A DNA stretch of 64,000 bases from NCBI RefSeq assembly GCF_900105255.1, contig NZ_LT629763.1, forward strand, positions 868,001 through 932,000. The letters are read 5' to 3'. The position numbers and the translations under genes were made by a program. Positions within the stretch are counted from its first letter, which is position 1; every line of letters starts with the position of its first letter. This stretch comes from Halopseudomonas sabulinigri (lineage in GTDB: Bacteria > Pseudomonadota > Gammaproteobacteria > Pseudomonadales > Pseudomonadaceae). The notes under the pieces are model-generated. The model made no database searches and was not told the origin of the DNA. It saw nothing but the letters and a program-made list of their open reading frames with translations. This document shows, in pieces, positions 25,691-33,478 of the stretch.

Positions 25691-26332
25691 ATGGAAGATT
25701 TAGGAAAATTCATAGAGTCATTATCCAGCATCCTTTGGCCAGCCATTTTTATATGGGTTTTGTACTATTTTAGAGAAGCCTTTAAAACGGTGTTGGAATC
25801 TGCAAAGGGGAGGAAATTCACTTTAAAGATAGCCGGCAACGAATTGACGATGGAGGAAGTTACTGAGCAGCAGCGAACTATTCTGGCTGATTTGCAAGAT
25901 AAGGTAGCTAAGTTAGAAGAGCTATATGAATCTTCGACTCCGACAGCTTTTTCTCTTGGAGAGGTGAAACGTCAAGCTTTTGGTAAAATTTTGTGGGTGG
26001 ATGATAAGCCGAAAAATAATAGCTTTCTTGTTTCGCATTTATCAGATTTTGGTTTGGAAGTTCATATTGCAAAGTCAACAGCTGAAGCTAAAGAGCTATT
26101 AGGACAAAACCAATACTATAAGATCATCAGTGACATGGGGCGACCAGAAAGTGATACGGCGGGAATAGACCTACTTAAGTATGTCAGGGCGTCGAACGTA
26201 GAAACGCCTTACTTTATATTCTGTGGTGGCTGGGCAGCCAGAAATATGAAAAATGAGTTCGTTGCGGCCGGGGGTAATGGAATTACCTCATCCGGTACTA
26301 CGCTCCTAAAAATGCTGGAAATCGATGGCTAA
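25691..26332 (+). CDS. Cassette-encoded membrane-anchored receiver-like protein, unknown function
   Basis: A 213-residue protein. Residues about 12-30 form one TM segment (ILWPAIFIWVLYYF), residues about 35-85 a charged, coiled-coil-like stretch, and residues 97-213 a response-regulator receiver-like fold. The beta-1 acidic pair is there (LWVDDKP) and the phospho-acceptor position has Asp (IISDMGRP), but the beta-4 Thr/Ser position reads FIFCGG and the usual beta-5 Lys is replaced in GGNGITSSGTTLL. It has no output domain. An AGGAG site lies 5 bases before the ATG. Codon use is A+T-rich, unlike the chromosome around it. No known family name can be given. Confidence 0.75.
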   Translation: MEDLGKFIESLSSILWPAIFIWVLYYFREAFKTVLESAKGRKFTLKIAGNELTMEEVTEQQRTILADLQDKVAKLEELYESSTPTAFSLGEVKRQAFGKILWVDDKPKNNSFLVSHLSDFGLEVHIAKSTAEAKELLGQNQYYKIISDMGRPESDTAGIDLLKYVRASNVETPYFIFCGGWAARNMKNEFVAAGGNGITSSGTTLLKMLEIDG

Positions 26333-26401
26333 CAAACGCAAGCAGGCAGGGACAAACTTTCCGCTGACGCTAAAAGTTTGCCCCTGTTGCGGGCGTTAAC
26401 A
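26327..26401 (+). repeat. Integron attC site 2 (end of cassette B)
   Basis: 75 nt from GGCTAAC to GTTAACA. Arms pair as TAAC..ACGCAAGCAGGCAGGGACAAACTTT against AAAGTTTGCCCCTGTTGCGGGCGTTA with bulges; AAACTTT/AAAGTTT and CGCAA/TTGCG are exact. The R'' box contains the TAA stop of the receiver-like gene. Confidence 0.85.
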
Positions 26402-26418
26402 GTTGAGGGAGCTTCATC

Positions 26419-26994
26419 ATGTCATGGAGAACGACAGTATATGGAACCGAAGATTTATCAAAAACCAGTGTTATTGTAACTAACTTCATCTTAGCTTTTA
26501 CCTTCCTTGGAGCATACGGCTGGTGGGCTGATTTCGCGCCGTCATCAGAGTGGAGCGAAATGGGCTTTAAACTGGCAAGCACAGCAACAGTAACTTTCAT
26601 TTTTGTATACTACTTAGCCCTTTTAACAGGTCGGGCAAAGTTCAAACCAAACACATCAATCTCAATAAAAATCCTGGCAGTCGCCTTGCTACCCGCAATC
26701 GTTTTCTTTTTTTTCCTTCTCGCCATAACGCACGGCCTTGGCGACATCGCAACGCAAATAATTGGTCAGGATAATAAACTAACCACTGCGTTCACTAAAA
26801 ACCAAACACGAAGCAGAAGACTCTGCGATTATCGCCTTGAGGGCCACGCCATAGAAAATGCGCTACCAGACTACGTGTGCATATCTGAAAAAGAGTTCCA
26901 AGCTTTCCCTCAAGCAGGCATGTACACGCTGCAAACCAAACAAACCGGGCTAGGGATTCATATTAAAAGCCTTACTCCTGTTGTTAACCGCTAA
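26419..26994 (+). CDS. Cassette-encoded multi-pass membrane protein, unknown function
   Basis: A 191-residue protein with three clear hydrophobic segments (about 19-37, 53-70 and 84-107) and a soluble C-terminal domain of about 80 residues with two cysteines (RRLCDYRL, DYVCISEK). A GAGGGAG site precedes the ATG by 7 bases. The last codons lie within the R'' box of the cassette's own attC (TGTTAAC, 26982-26988), so this gene is intact although the attC after it is cut. No family is recognised; small membrane proteins of this kind are common in integron cassettes. Confidence 0.72.
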   Translation: MSWRTTVYGTEDLSKTSVIVTNFILAFTFLGAYGWWADFAPSSEWSEMGFKLASTATVTFIFVYYLALLTGRAKFKPNTSISIKILAVALLPAIVFFFFLLAITHGLGDIATQIIGQDNKLTTAFTKNQTRSRRLCDYRLEGHAIENALPDYVCISEKEFQAFPQAGMYTLQTKQTGLGIHIKSLTPVVNR

Positions 26995-27000
26995 AAGAAA
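26982..27000 (+). repeat. Truncated attC site 3 (left end only)
   Basis: Begins with TGTTAAC, the exact complement of GTTAACA at the start of cassette C. No matching right half was found downstream to 27272. The sequence changes at 27001, where a repeated 14-mer starts. Confidence 0.6.
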
Positions 27001-27014
27001 TGGGGTCAGATGAG
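27001..27014 (+). repeat. 14-bp direct repeat, copy 1
   Basis: TGGGGTCAGATGAG, identical to 29220-29233. It starts exactly where attC 3 is cut off. Confidence 0.75.
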
Positions 27015-27056
27015 CATTTCGCCAGTGTTCCTCGGTCCTTGACTTTGCTAGTGCGC

Positions 27057-27088
27057 AAAAAAAGAAAGCCCTAACGGGCCTCTCTTTG
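27057..27088 (-). terminator. Terminator on the minus strand
   Basis: AAAGAAAGCCC (27061-27071) pairs with GGGCCTCTCTTT (27076-27087) with a bulge or wobble around loop TAAC. Read on the minus strand it ends in a run of seven T, a good rho-independent terminator for genes coming from the right. Confidence 0.7.
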
Positions 27089-27105
27089 AGGATTGATCAA
27101 GCACC

Positions 27106-27243
27106 TTACAACTTTAGCAGCCCCTCAATAGAATAACGATCAACATCGCTTTTAATGCCGTACCACTCCCACTCATCGACGATAATCAACGCAATACTCA
27201 GGGAAATATTGGCCGGGGCGGGCGACCGCAAAGCCGCATTTTC
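27106..27243 (-). pseudogene. Orphan 3' end of an unidentified gene
   Basis: A 45-codon open frame ending in TAA, 18 bases before the minus-strand terminator, with no start codon and a stop just upstream. The predicted tail (ISLSIALIIVDEWEWYGIK, then SDVDRYSIEGLLKL) looks like genuine protein rather than random sequence. It may be the leftover C-terminus of a gene lost by deletion or recombination. No family recognised. Confidence 0.4.
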
Positions 27244-27272
27244 TTAATACCTTTGATCCTCCCGTGAGCACA

Positions 27273-28805
27273 TCAACACCCTTCCACCCTATTGCGACCC
27301 GCATTTTTTGCGCGGTAGAGCGCAGCGTCTGCCTGTTCTTTGAGCTCTTCCAGACTGTTGGATTCGCTCGGTACCATGGAGCACACGCCTGCGCTGATGG
27401 TCACTCGCTTGCTGGTTTCTGAAAGCTCGTGCTGCATTGCCGCCTGTTCAATGGCGGCTCGACAGGCTTCGGCAACGAGGCTGCCGTTGGCCGTGTCGGG
27501 CAGAATGATTGCGAACTCTTCGCCTCCGTAGCGGGCCAGCATGTCGGTCGGCCTGCGCACGACGCCTTGTAGAATGCGCGCGACATTCCTCAGGCACTCG
27601 TCACCAGCGGGGTGCCCGTACTGATCGTTGTAGTGTTTGAAGTGGTCTATATCCAGCATGATCAATGACAGTGGTTGGCTTTGTCGCATACCGCGAGCCC
27701 ACTCCTGCTCAAGAAACTGATCAAAATGCCGTCGGTTCGCCAACTGGGTCAAACCGTCGGTGAGGGACATCTTTTCCAGCTTCTCCTTGCTGGCAACCAG
27801 CGCGCGGTTCCGATTGACGTTGATCAGCGCATAGATCACCAGCAATGCAATGAAAAAAGAACCAGACACCATGATCAGCGCCGGCAGAAAGCTACGTCGG
27901 GCATTGACATAGGTCTGTGAAGGCTTGGCTTGAATCTGCCAGGTGCGGCCAGCCACGTCGGCCAGCAGGGTTTTATAACCCATGTCGCTCACCCACCTGG
28001 GGTCTGCGGGATCGGCGTTGCTGTACAGCTGGTTAGGTTGGGCGCCGGTAATATCTACCACCTGAAACAGCAGATTCGGGTTATTCCTGATACCAATCGC
28101 CTGGTTGGCCAGCTCCCCAACCAGAAAGACGCCATTGATGTAACCATAATGGGCCTCGCGCCGCTGTTCCAGGTTGGTCGGTCGGCCCTTATAAAGCGGA
28201 GCGAATACCAAGAACCCCTGTTTCTTTTCCGTCTCTTGAACCAGCTTGATGCCAGCAGTTGCAACCATCGTGCCCGTGTCGCGTGAGGCTTCGATCGCTG
28301 CGCGGCGGTTGGCTTCACTGGCCAGGTCAAAACCCATTGCAGCAGCGTTCTTGTCCAATGGCGCTATGAACTGCACAGGGACGTACACACTGCGTTCGGC
28401 TACCGGAATAACTCTGTTTTCAGCATCCCTTTCGCTAAGGCGCCAACCCGGGAAATGGCCCTGCTGGTCCCTTTCAAAGGTCGCTGTCTGGCTGCGCTCG
28501 ATGACCGGGGCCCAAGCAAAGGCCATGATTACCGGGGAACGCTCGAGTATGCCATCGGTGATGGATTGGAAGCGCTCTGCGTCCATACCGGGCACAACCT
28601 CGATGGCCGCTTTCAAAGCAAAAAGCACCTCAAGGTTGAGAAGTACCTCTCGCTCCAATACGGACGCAATCTGGCCAACATCCCCCTGAAACTCGTTGGA
28701 AATAGCCAGGGTCTCCTGAACGTAAAAGCTACGGCTCATTGCCGCGCAAAGAGACATGCCCAGTACAGCGAGGATCGCGATAGCGACGAAGGGAGAGCGC
28801 TTCAA
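27273..28805 (-). CDS. CHASE-domain diguanylate cyclase
   Basis: A 510-residue inner-membrane enzyme. TM1 (about 5-25) and TM2 (about 308-328) enclose a periplasmic CHASE sensor (about 70-240, with the typical FAWAPVIERSQTATFERDQ and YVPVQFIAPLDKNAAAMGFDLASE stretches). The cytosolic GGDEF domain (about 345-505) has an intact GGEEF and an RxxD inhibition site (RPTD) five residues before it. It should make c-di-GMP in response to an unknown small ligand. It sits between two copies of a 14-bp direct repeat next to the cassette array, but its composition is that of the chromosome. Confidence 0.9.
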   Translation of the reverse strand: MKRSPFVAIAILAVLGMSLCAAMSRSFYVQETLAISNEFQGDVGQIASVLEREVLLNLEVLFALKAAIEVVPGMDAERFQSITDGILERSPVIMAFAWAPVIERSQTATFERDQQGHFPGWRLSERDAENRVIPVAERSVYVPVQFIAPLDKNAAAMGFDLASEANRRAAIEASRDTGTMVATAGIKLVQETEKKQGFLVFAPLYKGRPTNLEQRREAHYGYINGVFLVGELANQAIGIRNNPNLLFQVVDITGAQPNQLYSNADPADPRWVSDMGYKTLLADVAGRTWQIQAKPSQTYVNARRSFLPALIMVSGSFFIALLVIYALINVNRNRALVASKEKLEKMSLTDGLTQLANRRHFDQFLEQEWARGMRQSQPLSLIMLDIDHFKHYNDQYGHPAGDECLRNVARILQGVVRRPTDMLARYGGEEFAIILPDTANGSLVAEACRAAIEQAAMQHELSETSKRVTISAGVCSMVPSESNSLEELKEQADAALYRAKNAGRNRVEGC

Positions 28806-29340
28806 CTTGGCGCCGTCGGCCGCATGGGCTCAAGGGTTCTAACGCTGCTCACGGCAGGGGGCTCCAATGTAATGATGCAAACGAGTAAACACGGCCACTG
28901 ACCGTGCAGCAGTTCGTGAATATGAGGGCCCATGAGACAAACAGTTCCGCACAGATGCAGGGTAAAGCAGGCAAATCGCCAGCACCATCACTCCGTGCCA
29001 TAGCATTGCTCTCACTCAGGTAACAGCAGGCCCTGCTGAATGGGGAAGACTGCTGGCTATCACGCTTGTGTGATTTAAGCATCCAGACAGAGGCTGAGCG
29101 TGAACTTGAGTGCCAACGGCGGCTTTTCAGACGGGGCTTCAGGCTTGATGCCACATTGCCCTACCTTTCTTCCGCAGGCCCGGCGCCTGTACGATGCACA
29201 AATGTAATTGGCAGGTAATTGGGGTCAGATGAGTAGCATTCACTCGGCCTCGTGCACCGGGCGCTCCCCTGCTCTCGCGTCACAAGGGCGTTAATCTGCA
29301 TTAATCGAACGGGTCTGAATTCAGCTAAAGGTAAGGACAC
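28806..29340. other. Long intergenic region with the second 14-bp repeat
   Basis: No supported gene; the short open frames here have no recognisable protein. The only clear element is the 14-bp repeat copy at 29220-29233. TTAAT/ATTAA near 29290 forms a small dyad upstream of the next gene. Confidence 0.5.
29220..29233 (+). repeat. 14-bp direct repeat, copy 2
   Basis: TGGGGTCAGATGAG, identical and in the same orientation as 27001-27014, 2.2 kb apart. Confidence 0.75.
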
Positions 29341-29994
29341 ATGTTATTAAGTCGTTGGTTTTTCATTTCTTTTTTGCTGCTCGCGCTGACCGGTTGCCAG
29401 TCGGCGTACTACGGCGCGATGGAGCGGGTTGGCGTTCACAAGCGCGACATCATGGTCGATCGGGTTGAGTCGGCCCAAGACGCGCAAACCGACGCCAAAG
29501 AGCAGTTCGAATCGGCGCTGGCGCAGTTCCGCTCCATTATCCAGATCAAGGATCAGGATCTGGCCACCCGCTACGACAAGCTGAACAGCGAATACGAAGA
29601 CAGCAAAGCTGCCGCTGAAGCGGTGACCGATCGTATTGATGCGGTAGAAGATGTGTCTGAGGCATTGTTCGATGAGTGGGAAGATGAAATCGAGCTATAC
29701 AGCAGCGCCAACCTCAAGCGCCAGAGTGCTGCCAAGCTTTCCCAGACCCGGCGGCAATACCAGGCGCTCATCAAAGCCATGCGCAGCGCTGAGTCCAGCA
29801 TGGAGCCGGTATTGCGCGCCTTCCAGGATCAGGTGCTGTTTCTCAAGCACAATCTGAACGCGCGAGCGATTGACTCGCTCCAGGGTGAACTGGGGAGCAT
29901 AGAGACGGATGTCGCCCAGCTGATCAGAGAAATGGAAAGATCGATCGCCGAATCAGAAGCGTTTATCAGCAGCTTGCAGAACCAGGGTCAATAG
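29341..29994 (+). CDS. DUF2959 family lipoprotein
   Basis: A 217-residue precursor with lipobox LTGC (Cys19), followed by an almost wholly helical, coiled-coil-rich mature protein with the DUF2959 opening YYGAMERVGVHKRDIMVDRVE. Members are envelope lipoproteins found in many gamma-proteobacteria with no defined function. A GGTAAGGA site precedes the ATG. It appears monocistronic and ends at a strong hairpin before the convergent dehydrogenase gene. Confidence 0.87.
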   Translation: MLLSRWFFISFLLLALTGCQSAYYGAMERVGVHKRDIMVDRVESAQDAQTDAKEQFESALAQFRSIIQIKDQDLATRYDKLNSEYEDSKAAAEAVTDRIDAVEDVSEALFDEWEDEIELYSSANLKRQSAAKLSQTRRQYQALIKAMRSAESSMEPVLRAFQDQVLFLKHNLNARAIDSLQGELGSIETDVAQLIREMERSIAESEAFISSLQNQGQ

Positions 29995-30040
29995 TCGGCA
30001 ATGGCGTTAGCGCCATAGACGGCAAGATTGCCTTGGTGCA

Positions 30041-30069
30041 GACGCTGGAGCCAGATCGGCTCCAGCGTC
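30041..30069. terminator. Perfect hairpin between convergent DUF2959 and MDR genes
   Basis: A 12-bp perfect stem, GACGCTGGAGCC (30041-30052) with its complement (30058-30069), loop AGATC. No U-tract on either strand. A smaller stem, ATGGCG/CGCCAT (30001-30016), precedes it. Confidence 0.55.
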
Positions 30070-30099
30070 CTGGGCTGGCCAGGCGGCCACAGACAAAGT

Positions 30100-31227
30100 T
30101 CAGCTCTGCGGCTTGATCAGGAACTTCTCGCCAGTCGCCTGTTTGCCGTATATCGCCATCGAGTCCAGCTTCAGCGCACCGGCCAATGACACTTCGTGCG
30201 TGTAGCTGCTGGCGAAGGTGGTTTTGATTTCAGCGGCAACGCGTTTGCGCATGGCGGCGGCGGTGTCGTTACCCAGTTTGCCTAGCGCGTTGAACAACAG
30301 GAAGCCATTCACCCCCCAGGCAAAACCGAAGGCGCGGTTCAGGGTGATCGGGCCGCGATCCAGGCCGCCATAGATATACACCTGTTTGAAGACGGTAGAG
30401 CCATACACGCTGTATTCAGTGATGTCGCGCGATACGGCGGCTTCCATGCAGGTGAGGATGTCGCTGGCCAGCTTGCCACCACCAATCGGGTCAAAGGCGA
30501 TGGTAGCGCCGGTTTCGATCAGCGCCTGGGTCAGGTCGGCCATGAAGCTGTCGCTGCTGGAATTGACCACGTACTTGGCACCCTGCTCGCGCAGCAAGGC
30601 TTCCTGCTCGGGCTTGCGGACGATGTTGACCAGGTCAATGCCATCGGCGATGCAGATGCGGTTAAGCATTTGCCCCAGGTTGGAGGCGGCGGCCGCGTGT
30701 ACGATCGCCTTGTGCCCTTCTGCGCGCATGGTTTCGACCATCGCCAGGGACGTCAGCGGGTTAACGAAGCTGGAGGCGCCTTCAACGGCGGTGGTGCCCG
30801 CCTCCAGCTCCAGACAGCTTTGCACATTGGCACGCAAGTATTTGCGGTAACTACCACCGCCGATGAAGGCGACGGTTTTGCCCATCAGAGCCTGAGCAGC
30901 GGCGGACGAGCCTGCAGCAATAACAGTACCGGCGCCTTCGTTGCCTACCGGAATCGCCTTGCCAATGCGCTTTTTAACCGCGCCCATGAACTTGGCTGGC
31001 ACATCAGCTGTGATCACCGGGCGCTCGGCGCTGCCGGACTGCTTTGCCGTCGTCATATCGGCCATGCTGAACATCACGCCCAGGTCAGACGGGTTGATCG
31101 GGGCAGCCTCGATGCGGATGATCACGTCATTTTCGCCCGGCTCCGGGATCTCAATCTCGCGCAGGGCCAGCTCCAGCTGGTTGTTTTCGCTGATGGTGGA
31201 AATGAGTTCGATGTTGGTGTCCGACAT
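30100..31227 (-). CDS. Zinc-free MDR / quinone oxidoreductase-like protein
   Basis: A 375-residue medium-chain dehydrogenase/reductase. The N-terminal GroES-like domain has VIIRIEAAPINPSDLG, and the Rossmann part includes IVHAAAASNLGQMLNRI and the later TIAFDPIGGGKLASDI. The cysteine ligands of the zinc-dependent branch are missing, so it belongs to the quinone-oxidoreductase-type group that reduces quinones or enones with NADPH. The start at 31227 has a CAGGAGA site. Monocistronic as far as can be seen. The exact substrate is open. Confidence 0.83.
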   Translation of the reverse strand: MSDTNIELISTISENNQLELALREIEIPEPGENDVIIRIEAAPINPSDLGVMFSMADMTTAKQSGSAERPVITADVPAKFMGAVKKRIGKAIPVGNEGAGTVIAAGSSAAAQALMGKTVAFIGGGSYRKYLRANVQSCLELEAGTTAVEGASSFVNPLTSLAMVETMRAEGHKAIVHAAAASNLGQMLNRICIADGIDLVNIVRKPEQEALLREQGAKYVVNSSSDSFMADLTQALIETGATIAFDPIGGGKLASDILTCMEAAVSRDITEYSVYGSTVFKQVYIYGGLDRGPITLNRAFGFAWGVNGFLLFNALGKLGNDTAAAMRKRVAAEIKTTFASSYTHEVSLAGALKLDSMAIYGKQATGEKFLIKPQS

Positions 31228-31588
31228 TTTATTCTCCTGAAAGGTGGCGGGCCTTGGCATGGCGCCCGAGGGACCGTCTTATCATAGGCCTTAATACCCA
31301 TTCGCATGAACGCTTTGACCTGTGAGTGACGGCTGTGAATGGGGCGACATTTCGCTAAAGGGTGCCGCGGCAGGGCTCACTCCGCGCCAGCTATTTGGGC
31401 GCCCCTCTTCCCGCACGCTTGCAGAAGGCATTGCAGAGCCTTCCAGAGCGCTCACCGCGCCTGCCAAAGCCGGCCTACGCAGTGGTCAGGCTTTAGCGCA
31501 TGTGTCTACAATGGCCCAGACCCGCAAGACTGATTTCAAGAAAAGGCATTTCGACAATGGTTTTCAGCTTTCACCGCAGCGCCGCCCT

Positions 31589-32500
31589 ATGTTGAAACAC
31601 TGGTTCAGCATTCTTCGCGCCGCCATCCAGAACTGGCTCGATAGCCAGGCCTTTATCTACGCTGCCGCCCTGGCCTTTTTCACCGTGTTTTCCATCGCAC
31701 CAGTGCTGGTTGTGGTGGTGGCCCTGGTGGGGCTGATTCTGGGTCAGAGCGCTGTACAAGGGGAGCTGTTTGCGCAGTTGGAGGGTACGCTCGGCCCGGA
31801 TGCGGCCGGGGTCATTCAGACCGCCGTGGCCAACTCGCAGATCGACAACAGCGGCATCTGGCCGGCGTTGATCGGGATTTTTGCCACCATCGTGGGCGCC
31901 ACCACAGTGTTCGCCAAGATGCAGCAGTCACTGAATCAGATCTGGGGCGTGGCACCGCGGCCTACCCGAAATAACATGTGGCTGTTTATCAAGAGTCGAT
32001 TGCTGTCGCTTACCATCATTCTGGCGATCGGCTTTATCCTGCTGGTTTCGCTGATGTTATCCGTCATTTCCAGCGCCATTATGGCCTACGCCCAAGGTTG
32101 GCTGCCGATACCCGGTGGGGCGATGGTCGGTGTGGAGTCGGGGTTGTCTCTGTTGGTAACCACGCTGCTGTTTGCGGCCATGTTCAAGATCCTGCCCGAC
32201 GTACTGCTGTCATGGCGCGATGTACTACTTGGCGCCTTTATTACCGCCGTACTGTTTACCGTGGGCCGCTCGTTGATCTCGATTTACCTGGCCTACTCTG
32301 CGACGGCATCGGCCTACGGCGCGGCGGGCTCGTTGGCGCTGCTTTTACTCTGGGTGAACTACTCCTCGATGATCCTGCTGTTTGGCGCGGCGTTTACCCG
32401 CGCACACCTTGAAGGCCGGGGCCAGTCTGTGCGCCCCAGGAGCACGGCAGTACGTGTACAGCGGGAGTTGATTGCCGAGGCGCCAACGAACCGCGACTGA
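31589..32500 (+). CDS. YihY/virulence factor BrkB family membrane protein
   Basis: A 303-residue inner-membrane protein with six hydrophobic segments and the YihY/BrkB signatures: FIYAAALAFFTVFSIAPVL near the N-terminus, NQIWGV in the middle and YGAAGSLALLLLWVNYSSMILLFGAAFT near the end. It was once annotated as RNase BN, which is wrong for this family; its true role is unknown. The start at 31589 gives the usual family N-terminus. The frame stays open further upstream (to 31322), with in-frame Met at 31511, but that stretch is atypical. The methyltransferase gene follows 60 bases later. Confidence 0.84.
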   Translation: MLKHWFSILRAAIQNWLDSQAFIYAAALAFFTVFSIAPVLVVVVALVGLILGQSAVQGELFAQLEGTLGPDAAGVIQTAVANSQIDNSGIWPALIGIFATIVGATTVFAKMQQSLNQIWGVAPRPTRNNMWLFIKSRLLSLTIILAIGFILLVSLMLSVISSAIMAYAQGWLPIPGGAMVGVESGLSLLVTTLLFAAMFKILPDVLLSWRDVLLGAFITAVLFTVGRSLISIYLAYSATASAYGAAGSLALLLLWVNYSSMILLFGAAFTRAHLEGRGQSVRPRSTAVRVQRELIAEAPTNRD

Positions 32501-32560
32501 CACAGGCGGCAGCGCAAGAGAGGCGGCGTTGGCTCGGCTAACGGTTAACTGGAGAGGTCT

Positions 32561-33256
32561 ATGCGGCAGGACGAAATCAAGGCCTTGTTCGACCAGCAGG
32601 CGGCAAGTTATGACAGCCAGTGGGCAAAAACGGCGCCCATCAGGCACTGCCTGCATCTGCTGCTGGAGTCACAGTTTGCTGCGTTGCCGCGCGATGCGCA
32701 GATTCTGTGTGTTGGCGTGGGTACAGGCGCTGAACTGGCACACCTGGCGTCGAAGAATCCGGGGTGGCGGTTCACCGCAGTGGAACCTTCCGGGCCAATG
32801 CTGAACCTGTGCCGTGAGCGCGCCCAGGCCGAAGGCTTCGCCTCGCGCTGCGTGTTCCACGAGGGTTACCTGGAGTCGTTGCCGACTGCCGCGCCGCACG
32901 ACGCCGCCACCTGTTTTCTGGTGTCCCAGTTCATCCTCGACACCGGCGAGCGTTCGCAGTTTTTTGCCGGGATCGCCAACCGCCTCAAGCCCGGTGGGTT
33001 GCTGGCCAGCTCTGACCTGGCGGCTGATGTTGATTCGCCCGAATACGAAGTTCTGCTGCGCGCCTGGATGAACATGATGGCCGCTGCCGAGCTTACCCCA
33101 GAGAACCTGCAACGCATGCGCACCGCCTATGCCAACGACGTGGGCGTGCTCCCGCCGGCCACAGTGGCGTCCATCCTTGCTGCAGGCGGTTTCGAGTTGC
33201 CGGTGCTGTTCTTTCAGGCCGGGTTGATTCACGCCTGGCTTTCCAGGCGAGCTTGA
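32561..33256 (+). CDS. Class I SAM-dependent methyltransferase
   Basis: A 231-residue cytosolic methyltransferase. Motif I for SAM binding is ILCVGVGTGAELAHLA (about 48-63), the acidic end of beta-2 is TAVEPSGPML, and motifs around FLVSQFILD and RLKPGGLLASSDLA follow the Methyltransf fold order. The N-terminus (IKALFDQQAASYDSQW) is typical of small-molecule methyltransferases. GGAGAGG precedes the ATG. The acceptor substrate is unknown. Confidence 0.84.
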   Translation: MRQDEIKALFDQQAASYDSQWAKTAPIRHCLHLLLESQFAALPRDAQILCVGVGTGAELAHLASKNPGWRFTAVEPSGPMLNLCRERAQAEGFASRCVFHEGYLESLPTAAPHDAATCFLVSQFILDTGERSQFFAGIANRLKPGGLLASSDLAADVDSPEYEVLLRAWMNMMAAAELTPENLQRMRTAYANDVGVLPPATVASILAAGGFELPVLFFQAGLIHAWLSRRA

Positions 33257-33478
33257 GTCGCTGCCACGCTGATCCGCCGCGGCCCCCGCTGCAGGCGAGC
33301 TAAAGCGCCCGACCTCCTGCTGGCTCGCAATGCCCGGTTTAGCGCAGCCGCACGCTTTGCGAGCCTCGAAAAGCGGGCCCATACCCATCAATCACGACCA
33401 CTTATAAGTTAGAAAAATCAGCCGGCCATCCGCGCTCGCCCCTAAGATATCCAAACAACAATAAGACGGAGCATAGGA

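Larger units (their letters stand above)
24825..26988 (+). mobile_element. Integron gene-cassette array without integrase (CALIN-like), three cassettes, 3' end truncated
   Basis: Cassette A spans 24825-25671, cassette B 25672-26395, cassette C from 26396. For each, the 7-nt box at its start (GTTAAAT, GTTAGCC, GTTAACA) is the exact reverse complement of the box that begins its own attC (ATTTAAC at 25594, GGCTAAC at 26327, TGTTAAC at 26982). This is the signature of cassettes that can close into circles. All genes face the same way, the R'' boxes overlap or adjoin their stop codons, and base composition is visibly A+T-richer than the flanks. No integrase is in the window. Confidence 0.82.

Noticed and set aside
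27106-27243. Orphan gene end taken as the C-terminus of an integron integrase
   Set aside because: The tail has none of the tyrosine-recombinase C-terminal features I know from IntI; identity is left open.
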